A stretch of DNA of 64,000 nucleotides from Streptomyces sp. NWU339 (lineage in GTDB: Bacteria; Actinomycetota; Actinomycetes; Streptomycetales; Streptomycetaceae), in assembly GCF_003143855.1 (NCBI RefSeq), contig NZ_QFRK01000011.1, positions 124,001 through 188,000 of the forward strand, read 5' to 3'. Position 1 is the first letter of the stretch. The number at the start of each line of letters is the position of its first letter. The translations under genes and the position numbers were made by a program. The notes beneath the pieces are model-generated. The model saw nothing but the letters and a program-made list of their open reading frames with translations. It had not been told where the DNA came from and searched no databases. Positions 33,162 through 40,832 of the stretch are shown here, piece after piece.

Positions 33162-33821
33162 TTACTCGTACCGGTACTTCAGGGAATCCGCCTCCGCCTG
33201 CTCGATGTCGGCGATCGTCAGCTCCGGCATCCGCAGCTGGGCCAGCGTCACCTCGGCCGAGGTCGGCTGGGCGTCCGCCGGCAGCCACTGCTCCGGCTTC
33301 CAGGCCCCGCTGCGCAGCAGCGACTTGGGGCAGTGCGGGTAGACCTCCTCGATCCCCAGCACCAGCGCACTGGCCGGCGGCTTGCCCACGGCGGTCAGCT
33401 GCGACAGCAGCTCCGGGCGGGTGGAGACGCAGGCCCGGCCGTTCACCCTGAGCGTCGTGGTGCGCCCCGGGACGACGAACAGCAGCCCGGCCCGTCCGGT
33501 GGCGATGACGTTCTGCAGGGTGTCCAGACGCTTGTTGCCGGTCGCGTCCGGTATCGCCACCGTCCGTGCGTCCAGGACGGCGACGAACCCGGCGGGGCCT
33601 CCGCGCGGGGAGACGTCACAGTTGCCCTCGGCGTCCGCGCTGGCGACCAGGACCAACGATGAGCATCCGATCAACTTCCGTGTCTGCTCGGTGAGTTCGG
33701 TCATCTGCTTGCGCACGGCCGCGTCGCCGGGGAGTGCGTACACCCGGCGCAGCGCCTCCCGGTCGGACACGGCGTCGAGGCGGAGCGAGTCGAAGGCACT
33801 TCCGGCAAGAGGTGTCGTCAT
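33162..33821 (-). CDS. PPOX-class flavoprotein (MSMEG_1061/DR_2398 type)
   Basis: This 219-residue protein has a split-barrel flavin-binding fold of the pyridoxamine-phosphate oxidase superfamily. It shows SSLVLVASADAEGNCDVSPRGGPAGFVAV near residues 53-80, TGNKRLDTLQNVIATGRAGLLFVVPG near 93-118, and C-terminal YPHCPKSLLRSGAW, typical of this subgroup. It probably uses FMN or F420 to reduce an unknown substrate. ATG at 33821 is the natural start. Confidence 0.88.
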   Translation of the reverse strand: MTTPLAGSAFDSLRLDAVSDREALRRVYALPGDAAVRKQMTELTEQTRKLIGCSSLVLVASADAEGNCDVSPRGGPAGFVAVLDARTVAIPDATGNKRLDTLQNVIATGRAGLLFVVPGRTTTLRVNGRACVSTRPELLSQLTAVGKPPASALVLGIEEVYPHCPKSLLRSGAWKPEQWLPADAQPTSAEVTLAQLRMPELTIADIEQAEADSLKYRYE

Positions 33822-34236
33822 GCCCCCGACCCTAACGAACCGACCTGCGGCTGATCTTGGTCGGTGAGTGCGGGGACGGAGAGACCCCTGCGCGAGCTGT
33901 CCGGTGTGTGACGATCGAACAGGCCCGCGCGGCCATGTCCCGTCCTTCCTTCTGCGGGCTGTCGCGCCGACACCTGGGCGAGTCGGTCGCAGAACTCGCT
34001 CCGTGCCGGTCGACGTGCGCAAGCACGACGGCAGCCTGAGCGCGCGGTGGGCTGCCGTCCGCCTCGGCGTACCGCCACTGGCTCGGCCTGATCCGGTAGC
34101 CGGGGCGTTGCCGGGTGGTGGTGCGACGCTCCTCAGCCGGGTGATCCGGCCCTTGACGTGCGGGCCGGGTGCCCCGCCGTCTGCTTCGCGCCGCACGCGG
34201 CACCTGGCTGCGGCGACCTACGGGCGGACCGGCGGA
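33822..34236. other. Intergenic region, possible gene remnant
   Basis: No intact gene is convincing in this 415-bp gap. Both strands have frames of 60-120 codons, but without ribosome sites or known motifs. It may contain the promoter of the PPOX gene. Confidence 0.35.
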
Positions 34237-34749
34237 TCATCGACCTTCTGGAGCCGGGTCACTACGGTCGTCGCGTCGTACCTCATACAAGAAGCAGCCG
34301 TACTCCACCGCACGGACGTGGACGAGGGCGACCTCCGGGTCGGTGAAGGCCTCCGTGAGGGCGGGGGCGAAGGCGTCCGGGGTCTCCACCAGGCGGCCGC
34401 CCAGGATGCGGCCGTCGGCGGAGTAGCGGCGGAGGGTGCGGTGGGCGTCGGTGAAGGGCAGGCCGGCGTCGGGCGCCGGCCCCGCGCACTGCTCGGCGTG
34501 GATGAAGACCGGGCCCTGCTCGTCGTACGCGCCCGGGTCGGCGCCCGTCCGTGCCGCCCAGCGGCGCAGCGGCGCATACGACACCAGGGCAATCGTCTCG
34601 CCGGGCGCGCTGCGGCGCAGGCAGCAGCGGAGCGGGGCGCCGCCCTCGTCGTCGGTGCGGGAAACCGCGGGGCGGCCCGCGTCGTCCACGGCGCGCAGTT
34701 CCTTCAGGACCGGTGCCGGGACGGGGCGGGGAGTGGGGGTCGTCGTCAT
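34237..34749 (-). CDS. DUF1203 family protein
   Basis: This 170-residue protein matches the DUF1203 pattern: PLRCCLRRSAPGETIALVSYAPL near 50-72, GPVFIHAEQC near 100, LRRYSADGRILGGRLV near 128 and the C-terminal VEYGCFLYEVRR. The family's function is unknown. ATG at 34749 is used; it diverges from the second pepN gene. Confidence 0.85.
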   Translation of the reverse strand: MTTTPTPRPVPAPVLKELRAVDDAGRPAVSRTDDEGGAPLRCCLRRSAPGETIALVSYAPLRRWAARTGADPGAYDEQGPVFIHAEQCAGPAPDAGLPFTDAHRTLRRYSADGRILGGRLVETPDAFAPALTEAFTDPEVALVHVRAVEYGCFLYEVRRDDRSDPAPEGR

Positions 34750-34861
34750 GGTTCCATGCTCGCGCCGGGGCGGGCGCGCCACCGGCGGGAAATGGTCATC
34801 GCGTTCCGTGCCGGTCACGTGGAAGGATGACACAACCCACACATAACGAGGAGATGACCGC

Positions 34862-37447
34862 GTGCCTGGCACAAACCTGACTCGCGAAGAGGCGCAGCAG
34901 CGGGCGAAGCTGCTGACCGTTGACTCGTACGAGATCGACCTCGATCTCTCCGGCGCGCAGGAGGGCGGCACCTACCGGTCCGTGACCACGGTGCGCTTCG
35001 ACGTCTCCGAGGACGGGGACGGGGCGGAGTCGTTCATCGACCTGGTGGCTCCCACCGTCCACGAGGTGACCCTCAACGGGGACTCCCTCGACCCCGCCGA
35101 GGTGTTCGCGGACTCCAGGATCGCCCTGCCGGGTCTGCTCCCGGGCCGCAACGTCCTGCGGGTGAGCGCCGACTGCGCCTACACCAACACCGGCGAGGGC
35201 CTGCACCGGTTCGTCGACCCGGTCGACGACCAGGCCTACCTCTACACCCAGTTCGAGGTGCCGGACGCCCGCCGGGTGTTCGCGAGCTTCGAGCAGCCGG
35301 ACCTCAAGGCGACCTTCCAGTTCACCGTGAAGGCCCCGGAGGGCTGGACCGTCATCTCCAACTCGCCGACGCCCGAGCCCCGGGGCGACGTCTGGGAGTT
35401 CGAGCCGACGCCACGGATCTCGACGTACATCACCGCGCTGATCGTCGGCCCGTACCACTCCGTGCACAGCGTGTACGAGAAGGACGGCCAGTCGGTGCCG
35501 CTCGGCATCTACTGCCGGCCCTCGCTCGCCGAGTTCCTCGACGCGGACGCCATCTTCGACGTCACGCGGCAGGGCTTCGAGTGGTTCCAGGAGAAGTTCG
35601 ACTACGCGTACCCCTTCGGGAAGTACGACCAGCTGTTCGTGCCGGAGTTCAACGCGGGCGCGATGGAGAACGCCGGTGCCGTGACCATCCGGGACCAGTA
35701 CGTCTTCCGGTCGAAGGTGACGGACGCCGCCTACGAGGTGCGGGCCTCGACGATCCTGCACGAGCTGGCCCACATGTGGTTCGGCGACCTGGTCACCATG
35801 GAGTGGTGGAACGACCTGTGGCTGAACGAGTCGTTCGCCACCTACGCCGAGGCCGCCTGCCAGGCGGACGCGCCGGGTTCGAAGTGGCCGCACTCGTGGA
35901 CGACGTTCGCGAACTCCATGAAGACCTGGGCCTACCGCCAGGACCAGCTGCCGTCCACGCACCCGATCATGGCCGACATCCGTGACCTGGACGACGTGCT
36001 GGTCAACTTCGACGGCATCACGTACGCCAAGGGCGCGTCCGTCCTGAAGCAGCTGGTGGCCTACGTCGGCGAGGACGCGTTCTTCCGGGGCGTGCAGGCG
36101 TACTTCAAGCGTCACGCGTACGGCAACACTCGCCTGTCCGACCTGCTGGGCGCCCTGGAGGAGACCTCCGGCCGCGATCTGAGCACCTGGTCGAAGAAGT
36201 GGCTGGAGACGGCCGGCATCAACGTGCTGCGCCCGGAGATCGAGACCGACGGTACGGGCGTCATCACCTCCTTCGCCATCCGCCAGGAGGCCCCGGCGCT
36301 GCCCGCCGGCGCCAAGGGCGAGGCCACCCTGCGCCCGCACCGCATCGCCGTCGGCCTGTACGACCTGGACGAGGCGAGCGGCAAGCTGGTGCGCGGCGAC
36401 CGGGTCGAGCTGGACGTCGACGGCGAGCTGACCGCCGTACCGCAGCTCGTCGGCAAGGCCCGCCCCGACGTGATCCTGCTCAACGACGACGACCTGTCGT
36501 ACGCCAAGGTCCGCCTGGACGAGCGGTCGCTGGCCTTCGTCACCGAGCACCTCGGCGACTTCGAGGCGTCCCTGCCGCGCGCGCTGAGCTGGGCGTCGGC
36601 CTGGGACATGACCCGGGACGCCGAACTCGCCACCCGCGACTACCTGTCCCTGGTGCTGTCGGGCATCGGCAAGGAGTCGGACATCGGCGTGGTGCAGTCG
36701 CTGCACCGCCAGGTGAAGCTGGCGATCGACCTGTACGCCGCCCCGGCCGCCCGCGAGGCCCTGCTCACCCGCTGGACGGAGGCCACCCTGGCCCATCTGC
36801 GGGCCGCCGAGGCGGGCAGCGACCACCAGCTGGCGTGGGCGCGCGCCTTCGCCGCGACGGCGAGGACGCCGGAGCAGCTGGACCTCCTGGACGGCCTGCT
36901 GGACGGCACGCAGACGGTCGAGGGCCTGGCCGTCGACACGGAGCTGCGCTGGGCGTTCGTGCAGCGGCTCGCGGCGGTGGGCCGGTACGACGAGGCCGAG
37001 ATCACGGGCGAGTACGAGCGCGACAAGACCGCCGCGGGTGAGCGGCACGCCGCCACCGCGCGCGCCGCCCGGCCGACCGAGGAGGCCAAGGCGGAGGCGT
37101 GGGCGTCGGTCGTCGAGTCCGACAAGCTGCCGAACGCGCTCCAGGAGGCGGTGATCACCGGCTTCGTCCAGACCGACCAGCGTGAGCTGCTGGCGCCGTA
37201 CACGGAGCGGTACTTCGAGGTGCTCAAGGACGTCTGGGAGTCCCGCTCGCACGAGATGGCCCAGCAGATCGCGGTCGGTCTCTACCCGGCGATCCAGGTC
37301 ACCGGCGAGACCCTGGACCGCACCGACGCCTGGCTCGCCTCGGCCGACCCGAGCCCGGCCCTGCGCCGTCTGGTCTCCGAGTCCCGCGCGGGCATCGAGC
37401 GGGCCCTGCGCGCCCAGGCCGCGGACGCGGCGGCCGAACGGGCGTAA
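34862..37447 (+). CDS. pepN: Aminopeptidase N (M1 family), second paralogue
   Basis: This 861-residue zinc aminopeptidase has GAMENAG near residue 267, HELAHMWFGDLV at 300-311 and the Glu ligand in LNESFATYAE near 323. It aligns end to end with the paralogue 12 kb upstream, without the glycine-rich insert near residue 35. LNESFATYAE here versus LKESFADFMG there marks the clearest active-site difference; this copy has the canonical M1 form. GTG at 34862 follows GAGGAG. A terminator follows at 37467. Confidence 0.94.
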   Translation: MPGTNLTREEAQQRAKLLTVDSYEIDLDLSGAQEGGTYRSVTTVRFDVSEDGDGAESFIDLVAPTVHEVTLNGDSLDPAEVFADSRIALPGLLPGRNVLRVSADCAYTNTGEGLHRFVDPVDDQAYLYTQFEVPDARRVFASFEQPDLKATFQFTVKAPEGWTVISNSPTPEPRGDVWEFEPTPRISTYITALIVGPYHSVHSVYEKDGQSVPLGIYCRPSLAEFLDADAIFDVTRQGFEWFQEKFDYAYPFGKYDQLFVPEFNAGAMENAGAVTIRDQYVFRSKVTDAAYEVRASTILHELAHMWFGDLVTMEWWNDLWLNESFATYAEAACQADAPGSKWPHSWTTFANSMKTWAYRQDQLPSTHPIMADIRDLDDVLVNFDGITYAKGASVLKQLVAYVGEDAFFRGVQAYFKRHAYGNTRLSDLLGALEETSGRDLSTWSKKWLETAGINVLRPEIETDGTGVITSFAIRQEAPALPAGAKGEATLRPHRIAVGLYDLDEASGKLVRGDRVELDVDGELTAVPQLVGKARPDVILLNDDDLSYAKVRLDERSLAFVTEHLGDFEASLPRALSWASAWDMTRDAELATRDYLSLVLSGIGKESDIGVVQSLHRQVKLAIDLYAAPAAREALLTRWTEATLAHLRAAEAGSDHQLAWARAFAATARTPEQLDLLDGLLDGTQTVEGLAVDTELRWAFVQRLAAVGRYDEAEITGEYERDKTAAGERHAATARAARPTEEAKAEAWASVVESDKLPNALQEAVITGFVQTDQRELLAPYTERYFEVLKDVWESRSHEMAQQIAVGLYPAIQVTGETLDRTDAWLASADPSPALRRLVSESRAGIERALRAQAADAAAERA

Positions 37448-37466
37448 CCCGTACGCGTACGCATCA

Positions 37467-37499
37467 GGGGCGCCCGGCACGAGTCACGCCGGGCGCCCC
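37467..37499 (+). terminator. Terminator of second pepN
   Basis: A perfect 12-bp stem GGGGCGCCCGGC/GCCGGGCGCCCC with a 9-nt loop, 20 bp past the stop. Confidence 0.8.
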
Positions 37500-37723
37500 T
37501 CGCGTCAGGCGCGTCGCGGACCCACGGAACCGTCGGCCCGCTGCGCCGCCCGCCCCCGCAGTGCCCGGTGGACCACGGGTGTCCGTCCCGCCCTCGGCCG
37601 ACGGGCAGGGCGGGCATCCGTACCGGCCGTGCATACGTCGAGGGCGCCGCCCCTCCCCCGTACCGCGCGACGCGGGTACGGACGGTGGGTGCGGCGCCCT
37701 CGGAAAGCGCGCGGGCCGCCGGG

Positions 37724-37999
37724 TCAGGCCTTGGCGTCGGCCTTGGTCCCGATGTTGGAGCTGGTCGTGTCCTTCTTCTTGTGCGACTTGTCGAGGACCA
37801 TCACCAGACCGGTGATGACCAGGAAGAGCACGATCGGGGCCACGACGTAGAGACCCAGCGTCTCGCCGACGCTCAGGCCCGTACCGGGGTCGTCCCCGTG
37901 GTCGCGGGTGAGCGCGAGCGCGGGGGACGTCATGAGCAGCATCATCAGCGTCGTACCGGCTGCCAGGGCGCCGGCGCGCAGGGCGTTCGTCTTGTCCAC
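37724..37999 (-). CDS. Small membrane protein
   Basis: This 91-residue protein has a hydrophobic N-terminal segment with a signal-like end (MMLLMTSPALALTRD, about 18-33) and one transmembrane helix (about 48-68, LGLYVVAPIVLFLVITGLVMVL), then a Lys-rich cytosolic tail (KSHKKKDTT). It resembles small secreted or single-span proteins of unknown function in Streptomyces. GTG at 37999 is used; TTG at 38008 is possible. The 270 bp downstream hold nothing else recognised. Confidence 0.7.
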   Translation of the reverse strand: MDKTNALRAGALAAGTTLMMLLMTSPALALTRDHGDDPGTGLSVGETLGLYVVAPIVLFLVITGLVMVLDKSHKKKDTTSSNIGTKADAKA

Positions 38000-38098
38000 G
38001 GTGCCCAAACTAGCGAACGCCCGGGGGGCCCGCGCGCCCGGGGTACCGTGCGGGACCCCGGTCGGACCGGATGTACCCCGATCCGGCCGGGTTTGCCC

Positions 38099-40270
38099 TC
38101 AGATGTCGCCACCCGCACCGCTCGGCCGGGCGGCGGGGGCGGTGCGGGTGCGGACGACGTCGAGCAGCGCGTGCAGCCGCGGGGATGCCGTCAGGTCCTC
38201 CAGCGGCATCGGACGGCCCTGCGCGTCGGCGATCGGCAGGCGCCAGTTCGGGTACTGGTCCCAGGTGCCGGGGAGGTTCTGCGGGCGCCGGTCGCCGACA
38301 CCGTCGGGGAGCCAGACGCCGATCATCCGGGCGGGGGTGCGCAGCAGATAGCGGTGGACGGCCTGGATCCGCGCCTCCTCCTCGGAGGCGGCGGTACCGC
38401 CGGTGCCGTGCAGCAGGCCGAGCCGGGCCAGCAGCTCCAGCCACTCCCCGGTGTCGGCGGCGGCCTCCGCGCGCTCCTCGGCCAGGGGGCGGGTGAGCAG
38501 GCCGAGGCCGTCGCGGAGCTCGACGTGCTCGCCGGTGAGGCGGGCCGCGGTGGGCGGCAGGTCGTGGGTGGTGGCGGTGGCCAGGCAGTCGGCACGCCAG
38601 GCACCGGGCGGCAGCGGTCGGCGGTCGCCCTCCCAGTCCCGTTCGAACCAGAGCACCGAGGTGCCGAGCACCCCGCGTGCGCGCAGTGCCTCGCGCACCC
38701 CGGGCTCCACCGTGCCCAGGTCCTCGCCGATCACCACCGCACCGGCGCGGGACGCCTCCAGGACGAGGACGGCGAGCATGGCCTCGGCGTCGTGGCGGAC
38801 GTACGTGCCTTCGGTGGGCGGGTGGCCCCGGGGGACCCACCAGAGCCGGAACAGGCCCATCACGTGGTCGATGCGCAGGGCGCCCGCGTACCGGAAGAGG
38901 GCCCGGAGCAGAGCGCGGAAGGGCGCGTAACCACAGGCGGCGAGCCGGTCGGGGCGCCAGGGCGGCAGGCCCCAGTCCTGGCCGCGGGCGTTGAAGGCGT
39001 CGGGTGGCGCGCCGGCCGACATGCCGGCGGCGAGGGTGTCCTGCTGCGCCCAGGCGTCGGAGCCGCCGGGGTGCACGCCGACCGCGAGGTCGTGGACGAT
39101 CCCGACCGGCATCCCGGCCTCGCGGGCGGCCCGCTGGGCGGCGGTGAGCTGGGTGTCGGTGAGCCAGGCCAGCCGGGAGTGGAAGTCGACGCGGTCCGTC
39201 AGCTCGCGGCGGGCCCGGCGGGTCTCGGGTGAGCGCGGGTCGCGCAGGCCGTCCGGCCAGGTCTGCCAGTCGGGGCCGTGCACCTCGGCGAGCGCGCACC
39301 AGGTGGCGTGGTCCTCCAGGGCCGGGCCCTGCTCGGCGAGGAAGTCGCGGTAGGCGGCGAGTCGGCCGGGCCCGAGCGGCACCTCGTTCACCAGTTCGAG
39401 CGCGGCCTTCTTGGCCTCCCACACGGCGTCCCGGTCGATCAGGGCGCCCTTGTCCAGCACCGCCTCGCGCAGCCGCGCGGCGCGTCCGCAAAGGGCCCGC
39501 AGCCGACCGTGGTCCCCGACGTACGCGAACTCGGGGACGTCCTCGATCCGCAGGTGGACCGGGTCGGGGAAGCGGCGCGAGGAGGGCCGGTAGGGGGAGG
39601 GGTCGGTCGGAGCGCCCGGGACGGCCGCGTGCAGGGGGTTGATCTGGACGAATCCGGCGCCGAGCGTACGGCCCGCCCAGGCGGCCAGCTCGCCGAGGTC
39701 ACCGAGGTCGCCCATGCCCCAGGAGCGGCGGGAGAGCAGCGAGTAGAGCTGGACGAGGAGCCCGTACGAGCGGGCCGGGGGCGCCGGTAACGCGGCCGGG
39801 GCGACGATCAGGTGGGCCTCGGCGGTGCGGCCGTCGGGCGCGGTGGCGGTGACCCGGTGCACTCCGGGCGGGAGGTGCGCGGCCGAGGCACGGGTCTCGC
39901 CCTGCTCGGTGCTCACCAGCAGGCTGGTGCCCTCGGGGAGCGCGGCCAGGGCGGGCGGCACGCCGGGGCCCCAGCCGACCACGGTGGGCGGCAGCAGCCG
40001 CTCGGCCCGCTCCCGCTCGCCGGCGGCGAGCGCGTCACGGACGGCCTCCGGCGTGCTCGCGTCCACGCCGAGCGCGGCCAGGGCGAGGGTGACGGCGGTG
40101 GCGGAGGCGGCGACCGTACGGTCCGGGGAGGGGTTGTAGGAGGTGGCGACGCCGTGCAGGGCGGCGAGCAGGGCCAGGTCCTCGGACGGGGGCCCGGAGG
40201 ACGGGAGCCCGGACGGAAGCTCGGCGGACGACGGTTCGGTCGGCGGCTCGGCCGGACCGGGCGCGGCCAT
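38099..40270 (-). CDS. malQ: 4-alpha-glucanotransferase (amylomaltase)
   Basis: This 723-residue GH77 enzyme transfers alpha-1,4-glucan segments in glycogen or maltodextrin metabolism. The N-terminal 140 residues form an actinobacterial-type extra beta domain. The core shows GDLGDL (about 188), ALRIDHVMGLFRLWWVP (about 460), the catalytic Glu in VIGEDLGTVEP (about 520) and the final NLPGTWDQYPNWRLPIADAQG motif. ATG at 40270 immediately follows the TAG stop of a small upstream gene, so it is tightly coupled to it. Confidence 0.93.
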   Translation of the reverse strand: MAAPGPAEPPTEPSSAELPSGLPSSGPPSEDLALLAALHGVATSYNPSPDRTVAASATAVTLALAALGVDASTPEAVRDALAAGERERAERLLPPTVVGWGPGVPPALAALPEGTSLLVSTEQGETRASAAHLPPGVHRVTATAPDGRTAEAHLIVAPAALPAPPARSYGLLVQLYSLLSRRSWGMGDLGDLGELAAWAGRTLGAGFVQINPLHAAVPGAPTDPSPYRPSSRRFPDPVHLRIEDVPEFAYVGDHGRLRALCGRAARLREAVLDKGALIDRDAVWEAKKAALELVNEVPLGPGRLAAYRDFLAEQGPALEDHATWCALAEVHGPDWQTWPDGLRDPRSPETRRARRELTDRVDFHSRLAWLTDTQLTAAQRAAREAGMPVGIVHDLAVGVHPGGSDAWAQQDTLAAGMSAGAPPDAFNARGQDWGLPPWRPDRLAACGYAPFRALLRALFRYAGALRIDHVMGLFRLWWVPRGHPPTEGTYVRHDAEAMLAVLVLEASRAGAVVIGEDLGTVEPGVREALRARGVLGTSVLWFERDWEGDRRPLPPGAWRADCLATATTHDLPPTAARLTGEHVELRDGLGLLTRPLAEERAEAAADTGEWLELLARLGLLHGTGGTAASEEEARIQAVHRYLLRTPARMIGVWLPDGVGDRRPQNLPGTWDQYPNWRLPIADAQGRPMPLEDLTASPRLHALLDVVRTRTAPAARPSGAGGDI

Positions 40271-40546
40271 CTAGGGCTCCGGGACGTACTGGGCCGGGAA
40301 GGAGTCGAGTCCGGTGGGGTCCATGGCGGCGTCGGACTCACTGGTCAGCGGGGCGGTGTCGGCGAGCGGGGGCTCGCTGGTGAGGGGTTCGGCGTCGGGC
40401 AGCGGGGGCTCGCTGGTGAGCGGGACCTCGGCGCGGGGCCCCTCCGCGCTGAAGACGCAGGCGTGCAGCCCTTCGGGTCCGGCGGACAGCTCCGCCACGG
40501 GTTTGGACAGGGCCGGGGACAGGACATAAGCCGGTGCGGCAGCCAC
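40271..40546 (-). CDS. Small repeat-containing protein coupled to malQ
   Basis: This 91-residue protein has a hydrophobic/neutral N-terminus (AAAPAYVLSPALSKPVAELSAG), one Cys, and three tandem repeats of about 12 residues built on PLTSE(P/S) at about 42-72. The rest is acidic and Pro-rich. I recognise no family. GTG at 40546 has GAGGAGG 7 nt upstream, a strong site, and its stop codon directly abuts the malQ ATG. It may regulate or accompany MalQ; this is unproven. Confidence 0.65.
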   Translation of the reverse strand: MAAAPAYVLSPALSKPVAELSAGPEGLHACVFSAEGPRAEVPLTSEPPLPDAEPLTSEPPLADTAPLTSESDAAMDPTGLDSFPAQYVPEP

Positions 40547-40832
40547 AGGTGGCCTCCTCGTCGAGATCACTGATCATTGGGCATCGAGGCAAGTCGCTCG
40601 GTCGGGTTCCCCGCAGCCCCTACCCAGAGGACGCGAGACCAGACGCACCCGTGCCCACAACGTGCCCCTGCTCACATTCTGTTCCCGTTCCCATGTCTCA
40701 CACCAGGACAAACCTGTCACAACGGTCCCTCCCGTTGGCAGGCGGGGCGCAGAATGAGAGGCTCCGTGTTCTGCGTGTTCCCTGCGTTTCTGTGTCTGTC
40801 TCGGTCTGTCTTCGTCTCCTCAAGGAGAAGCC

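Noticed and set aside
33822..34236. Possible gene or transposase remnant between PPOX and DUF1203 genes
   Set aside because: No frame on either strand has a ribosome site, known motif or consistent codon bias, and no inverted-repeat ends were found.
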